24,185 nucleotides of DNA from CAYNYF01 sp964401385 (GTDB lineage Bacteria > Planctomycetota > Phycisphaerae > SM23-33), in contig CAYNYF010000067.1 in assembly GCA_964401385.1 (NCBI GenBank), positions 1-24,185 of the forward strand, given 5' to 3'. Under the pieces are notes generated by a model that made no database searches, had not been told where the DNA came from, and worked only from the letters and a program-made list of their open reading frames with translations. This document shows, one piece after another, positions 20,701 through 24,185 of this stretch (position 1 is the first letter of the stretch; each line of letters begins with the position of its first letter). A program made the translations under genes and the position numbers.

Positions 20701-21768
20701 GTGACGGACGTCGGTTCATCCGGGCTGCATCTTCGGCTCCTGTTCTGGGAGTCCACCGCTCGCTGCAACCTTCGCTGCGTACACTGCCGCCGGCTGGTTA
20801 TCGACGAGGGCGCCGGCGACGAGTTGAGCACGCACGAGGCGCGGCGTCTGATCGACTCGGTCGCGGAGCTGGGCCGGCCGATCTTCGTCTTCTCCGGCGG
20901 CGAGCCGCTGCTGCGGGAGGATTGGGAGGCCCTCGCCGGATACGCCCGCCGGAAGGGCCTGCCGACGGCCCTGGCGACCAACGGCACGCTCATCGACGCC
21001 GACCTGGCGGGGCGGATCGCCGCCGCGGGGTTTCACCGGGTCGCGGTTAGCCTGGATGCGGCCGACGCCGAGCGCCACGATGCCTTCCGCGGTGTCGGCG
21101 GCGCGTTCAAGGCGGCCGTCGGCGGGATCGGCGCCCTGCGAAAGGCCGGGGCGACCGTGCAGATCAATTCCACGATCTACGCCGGAAACGTCGATCAGCT
21201 CGACGAGATCCACCGTATGGCGAGGCGGCTGGGGGCGGTGGCGCTGCACCTGTTCATCCTGGTGCCGGTCGGCTGCGGCCTGCAACTGGCCGAGCGCGAA
21301 CAGCTCAAGCCGGCCCAGTGCGAGGACCTGCTGGGGTGGGTCTGCCGGCGCCAGGCCGAGGGCACGATCGAGATCAAGGCCACCTGCGCCCCGGAGTACC
21401 ACCGCGTGGGGTCGCGCTGGCTGAACGAGAACGCCCACGCCCCGGGCGCCGAACGCGTCCGGGCCGGCCTGCGCGGGCGCGGCTGCCTGGCGGGCATCGG
21501 AGTGATCTTCGTCTCGCACAGCGGGGAGGTCTTTCCCTGCGGGTACCTGCCGGTGAGCTGCGGCAACGTCCGCCGGCGGGCCCTGGCGGAAATCTGGGAA
21601 GAATCGCCGGTTCTGGCCGAGCTGCGAAACTTCGACCTGCTGGCCGGCAACTGCGGCCGATGCGAGTACAAGAGCACCTGCGGCGGCTGCCGCGCCCGGG
21701 CCTTCGCCGCCACCGGCGAGTGGACGGCCGCCGATCCCATGTGCGCCTACCACCCACCAGGAGGCTAG
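20701..21768 (+). CDS. ahbD: AhbD, Fe-coproporphyrin III decarboxylase (heme synthase, radical SAM)
   Basis: This 355-residue radical SAM enzyme would oxidatively decarboxylate the two propionates of Fe-coproporphyrin III to vinyl groups, giving heme b without oxygen. The N-terminus LRLLFWESTARCNLRCVHCRR (C22, C26, C29) is the AhbD form. GGEPLLREDWEALAGYARR, ATNGTLID and SLDAADAERHDAFRGV match the family. The C-terminal cysteines C318, C321, C327, C330 and C348 fit the second 4Fe-4S cluster needed for activity. GTG start with a GAGG site, 9 bases after ahbC, so one operon. AhbA and AhbB are not in the window. Confidence 0.88.
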   Translation: MTDVGSSGLHLRLLFWESTARCNLRCVHCRRLVIDEGAGDELSTHEARRLIDSVAELGRPIFVFSGGEPLLREDWEALAGYARRKGLPTALATNGTLIDADLAGRIAAAGFHRVAVSLDAADAERHDAFRGVGGAFKAAVGGIGALRKAGATVQINSTIYAGNVDQLDEIHRMARRLGAVALHLFILVPVGCGLQLAEREQLKPAQCEDLLGWVCRRQAEGTIEIKATCAPEYHRVGSRWLNENAHAPGAERVRAGLRGRGCLAGIGVIFVSHSGEVFPCGYLPVSCGNVRRRALAEIWEESPVLAELRNFDLLAGNCGRCEYKSTCGGCRARAFAATGEWTAADPMCAYHPPGG

Positions 21769-21793
21769 TGGCCCGCGGAGCCGGGAGCGACGC

Positions 21794-21821
21794 TTGCATT
21801 TTCCCGGCCGGGGGCTACATT
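21794..21821 (+). promoter_or_regulatory. Weak candidate promoter before the Gfo/Idh/MocA-dehydrogenase pair
   Basis: TTGCAT (21794-21799) and TACATT (21816-21821) lie 16 bases apart, about 50 bases before the gene. Both match sigma70 boxes only partly, so read-through from ahbCD is equally possible. A CCCGGCCGGG palindrome sits between the two boxes. Confidence 0.3.
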
Positions 21822-21871
21822 CCCTCACAAAGCGGATGGCGAGAGTTCATGCGTCTTGGAAAGGATGTGCA

Positions 21872-22789
21872 ATGCTGCGAGCGGCCGTGGTTGGAGCGGG
21901 GCAGATCGCCCGAAAGGTCTATCTGCCGGTACTTTCGGCCAGGGAGGATGTTGAGCTGGCGGTGCTGGTCGAGCCGGATGGCGACCGCCGGCGGGAGATG
22001 AACCGAGCGTATCGTTTCGGCAAGGCCGTCTCTTCGGTCGAGCAGATTTCCGAAGGACAGGTCGACTGCGCCTTCCTCTTGACCCCGGAGCCGGTGCGGC
22101 TGGCCCCGGCCGAGGCGCTGCTTCAGCGCGGCCTGGACGTGCTGGTCGAAAAGCCGATGGCCATGACGCTGGGCGACGCCGAGAAGATGGTGGCGGCGGC
22201 CGAGAAGAACGGGCGAATCCTGATGGTGGGGTTCAATCGCCGCTTCATGCCCGTCTTCCGCAGGGCCAAGGAGTTCCTCGCCGGCCGGCAGGTCGAGCTG
22301 TGCCGCGTCTTCAAGCAGGGCGCGAATCTCATCGCCCACACCATCCACGTCCTGGACGTGCTGCGATTCTTCTGCGGCGATCCGGTGGAGATCCAGGCCG
22401 CCGGGGACTTCGAGGGCGAAAAGGAGGTCCTGGCCGCGGCCCTGATCCGCTTCGACAGCGGCGCCCTGGGGATTTTCCACACCTCCGCCCGCGTCGGCAC
22501 GCGGCTGGAGGTCTTCGAAGCCCACGGCGCCGGCTTCAGCGTGTTCGTGGAGGCGCCCGACCGGACCGTCATGCACGCCGACGGAAAGGAGGAAGCCTTT
22601 CGCCCGGCAAGTCAGACCTGGTATACCCAGTCCGAGCAGCACTACGGCTTCACCGACGAGGTGGCCCATTTCCTGGAGGCGGTGCGCTCGCGCTCTACGC
22701 CCGAGTGCAGCGCCGCCGACGCGATCAAGTCGCACCGGCTGGCCTTTGACATCCTGGCCGCCATGAAAGAGCACGGGAGGCAGTTGTGA
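21872..22789 (+). CDS. Gfo/Idh/MocA-family oxidoreductase (short form)
   Basis: This 305-residue protein has the dinucleotide-binding motif VVGAGQIARKVYLP (7-20) and the catalytic EKP (E93-K94-P95 in VEKPMAMTLGDAEKM). MVGFNRRFMPVFR and HTIHVLDVLRFFCGDP follow, typical of the family. It would act with NAD(P) on a sugar-like or related substrate in the cytosol. The ATG at 21872 has AAGG 7 bases upstream. Its stop overlaps the GTG of the dehydrogenase gene (GTGA), so the two are translationally coupled. In some bacteria the same two domains are fused as a bi-domain oxidoreductase, so they probably form one complex or act in sequence. Biliverdin reductase is also a member of this family. Confidence 0.88.
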   Translation: MLRAAVVGAGQIARKVYLPVLSAREDVELAVLVEPDGDRRREMNRAYRFGKAVSSVEQISEGQVDCAFLLTPEPVRLAPAEALLQRGLDVLVEKPMAMTLGDAEKMVAAAEKNGRILMVGFNRRFMPVFRRAKEFLAGRQVELCRVFKQGANLIAHTIHVLDVLRFFCGDPVEIQAAGDFEGEKEVLAAALIRFDSGALGIFHTSARVGTRLEVFEAHGAGFSVFVEAPDRTVMHADGKEEAFRPASQTWYTQSEQHYGFTDEVAHFLEAVRSRSTPECSAADAIKSHRLAFDILAAMKEHGRQL

Positions 22790-23799
22790 AAACGGCATTG
22801 GTAGCCGCCGACGGGACGGTCCGCGTCGTCGATCAGCCGGCGCTGAAGATGCTGCCCGGGTCGGTCCGGGTGAAGGTGACGCGCAGCCTCATCAGCACGG
22901 GGACCGAGGCCTCCGTCATCCGCGCCCGCCGGGAAGCTCCGGCCGAGGGCGATCTCCGCCCGGGCTACTCGGCCGTGGGCACCGTCGTCGAGGTCAGCGC
23001 CGACTGCGGCAAGGCCGAGGCCGGCCAGCGCGTCGCCTGCGCCGGCTGGGCGGTGGCCACCCACAGCCAGGAGGTCGTGGTGCCGCGGAACCTGTTCGTG
23101 CCCATCCCGGACGCGGTGGACGACGACAACGCCGCCTTCATCGGCCTGGCGGTGACCTGCATGCATTCGCTGCGGCAGGGGGGCCTGGCGGGGGGCGAAT
23201 CGGTGGCGGTGATCGGCATGGGCCTGTTCGGCCAGATCGTCGCTCGCATCGCCCGGGCCTTTGGCGCCGTCGTCTGCGGCGTCGCCAAGTACCCTCATCA
23301 GGCCGAGCATGCCGCCGGCGCCTGCGACAAGGTCTACCCGGCCGGCGGCATGGCCGAGGCGATCGCCGCCCTGACGCCCGAGGACTTGGTGGACGTGGCG
23401 GTCGTCGCCGCCGGCGGGGAGCTGACCGAGATGATCCAGGTGGCCGGAAAGCTCCTCCGCGACCGCGGCACGCTGGTGATCATCGGCCGGGGGGCGGCGA
23501 GGATCGACTTCACCCAGGCGATGTTCGCCAAGGAGCTGACGCTCAAGAACACCCGCGCCTACGGCCCCGGTCGCTACGACCCGCAATACGAGCGCGAGGG
23601 AATCGACTATCCGCTCGGCTACGTCCGCTGGACGGAGAACCGCAACATGGCCGGCGTCCTGGACCTGATGGCCCGCGGCCTGCTGGACCTGCGCGGGCTG
23701 ATCACCACCCGCTGCCGGCTGGAGGACATCCCGGCCGCGTACGAGAAGCTCATGGTCGCGGGCAACCGCGAGATCGCCGCGATCGTGGAGCATGACTAG
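22786..23799 (+). CDS. Medium-chain dehydrogenase, zinc-site-lacking (STGTE) subfamily
   Basis: This 337-residue member of the MDR superfamily has a Rossmann motif VIGMGLFGQIVARI near residue 143. Where zinc alcohol dehydrogenases have CGTD and GHE, it reads SLISTGTEAS (S37-E41) and GYSAVGTVVEV, so the catalytic zinc ligands are absent. This STGTE form is shared with the N-terminal half of bi-domain oxidoreductases and with BchC-type bacteriochlorophyllide dehydrogenases. The GTG start overlaps the upstream stop, with GGGAGG 5 bases before it. It would use NAD(P) on a hydroxylated substrate. Function is probably joint with the upstream Gfo/Idh/MocA protein. Confidence 0.85.
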   Translation: MKTALVAADGTVRVVDQPALKMLPGSVRVKVTRSLISTGTEASVIRARREAPAEGDLRPGYSAVGTVVEVSADCGKAEAGQRVACAGWAVATHSQEVVVPRNLFVPIPDAVDDDNAAFIGLAVTCMHSLRQGGLAGGESVAVIGMGLFGQIVARIARAFGAVVCGVAKYPHQAEHAAGACDKVYPAGGMAEAIAALTPEDLVDVAVVAAGGELTEMIQVAGKLLRDRGTLVIIGRGAARIDFTQAMFAKELTLKNTRAYGPGRYDPQYEREGIDYPLGYVRWTENRNMAGVLDLMARGLLDLRGLITTRCRLEDIPAAYEKLMVAGNREIAAIVEHD

Positions 23800-23890
23800 G
23801 GCGGGCCCTCACCGCCCGGCGTTGTGGTCAGGGGGGCTCGACAAGGCGTCAGCCTCCGCTCCCCTGTCTGGTTTCCATTGCTCTCCTGCT

Positions 23891-23927
23891 CCAGTGAAAA
23901 GGCCCGCGTCGCGGGCCTTTTCACTGG
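23891..23927. terminator. Bidirectional intrinsic terminator (perfect 17-18-bp palindrome)
   Basis: CCAGTGAAAAGGCCCGC (23891-23907) and GCGGGCCTTTTCACTGG (23911-23927) are perfect complements around a 3-base loop. The GGCCCGC core with AAAA before and TTTT after reads as an intrinsic terminator on both strands, ending the dehydrogenase operon on the plus strand and the tRNA on the minus strand. The arm includes the last 3 bases of the tRNA. Confidence 0.8.
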
Positions 23928-23997
23928 AGATGAGGGGACTCGAACCCCTGACCTGCTGATTGCGAACCAGCCGCTCTCCCAACTGAGCTACATCCCC
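23925..23997 (-). tRNA. tRNA-Ala(CGC)
   Basis: The 73-base minus-strand sequence folds as a full cloverleaf. The acceptor GGGGATG pairs with CATCTCC, including the G3-U70 wobble that identifies alanine tRNA. The D arm is GCTC-AGTTGGGA-GAGC, the anticodon arm GCTGG-TTCGCAA-TCAGC with anticodon CGC (codon GCG), and the T arm AGGGG-TTCGAGT-CCCCT. The discriminator is A73. CCA is not encoded, so it must be added by the CCA enzyme. A promoter lies just upstream and a palindromic terminator overlaps the 3' end. Confidence 0.95.
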
Positions 23998-24008
23998 AGG
24001 GCGATCGT

Positions 24009-24037
24009 AGTGTACCTTCCCGCCGCGCTCCTGCCAA
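24009..24037 (-). promoter_or_regulatory. Promoter of tRNA-Ala(CGC)
   Basis: On the minus strand, TTGGCA (24037-24032) and TACACT (24014-24009) are 17 bases apart, a good sigma70-type spacing. Transcription would start close to 24001, leaving a 4-5-base leader before the tRNA. Confidence 0.6.
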
Positions 24038-24110
24038 GGGGGATGGTTTCCTGACCTATCCGCAGTCTGCCGAACCGGGCTGGGAGCTGACAACGGCGTG
24101 GGTGGCAAGA

Positions 24111-24132
24111 GCCCCAGCGGGGCGTCTTTTTT
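24111..24132 (+). terminator. Weak candidate terminator, plus strand
   Basis: GCCCC-AGC-GGGGC (24111-24123) is followed three bases later by six T. The stem is only 5 bp. It could catch read-through or end a plus-strand transcript, but no gene is seen directly before it. Confidence 0.35.
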
Positions 24133-24185
24133 AGCCCCGTGCCAGAGCACCGGGGGAATCGGCGGAGCAAGCAGCGCAGCCCCAT

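Noticed and set aside
23809..24150. Reading frames on both strands through the tRNA region (23824-24054 plus, 23809-24150 minus).
   Set aside because: Both translate the tRNA gene and its flanks; the resulting peptides are well-known artefacts of tRNA sequence.

Overview
This is a GC-rich chromosomal window with short, mostly housekeeping-sized gene gaps, good Shine-Dalgarno sites, and some GTG and one TTG start. The partial DksA-like protein at the left edge, the cytosolic GH123/DUF4091-like protein, the TTTGGA-type dispersed repeat and the density of Gfo/Idh/MocA and sugar-isomerase-fold genes suggest a Planctomycetota bacterium, probably of the Phycisphaerae. That placement is inference. 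No phage genes, transposases, CRISPR arrays or rRNA were seen.

Layout. 1-341 (-): N-terminal part of a TraR/DksA-type regulator. 708-3319 (+): a small membrane protein with a zinc ribbon, overlapping a PilT-type ATPase, then an MtnA-like isomerase. 3464-6260 (+): a metal-binding lipoprotein, a GH123/DUF4091-like protein and a translationally coupled small Cache-like protein. 6272-6410: an imperfect inverted repeat built of TTTGGA/TCCAAA words. 6413-7543 (-): a URO-D-family methyltransferase with a zinc-type H-x-C...C motif. 7605-10078 (-): a PPP-type phosphatase and a Ser/Thr kinase separated by 3 bases, with a membrane-anchored amidase gene upstream. 10234-12606: divergent xylA (-) and a TIM-barrel sugar isomerase/epimerase (+). 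12750-16174 (+): a small beta-rich protein, a B12-binding radical SAM enzyme and a second radical SAM enzyme. 16314-17573 (+): a Gfo/Idh/MocA oxidoreductase. 17593-17877 (-): a DUF6504-like protein. 18040-19407 (+): a class III aminotransferase. 19537-21768 (+): ahbC-ahbD, the last two steps of the siroheme-dependent route to heme b. 21872-23799 (+): an overlapping Gfo/Idh/MocA and medium-chain dehydrogenase pair. 23925-23997 (-): tRNA-Ala(CGC), with a recognisable promoter and a palindromic terminator.

How the genes fit together. Three themes stand out. The first is oxygen-independent radical chemistry: four radical SAM proteins lie within about 8.7 kb, including both AhbC and AhbD, which implies an anaerobic or microaerobic lifestyle with heme made from siroheme. 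The second is sugar and glycoconjugate metabolism: xylose isomerase, a sugar isomerase/epimerase, two Gfo/Idh/MocA enzymes, an aminotransferase and a GH123-like protein. The third is a compact kinase/phosphatase pair with unusual active sites, beside a cell-wall amidase. The best candidates for something undescribed are this kinase-phosphatase module, the ahbCD/oxidoreductase neighbourhood with a structured leader before ahbC, and the pair of uncharacterised radical SAM enzymes.
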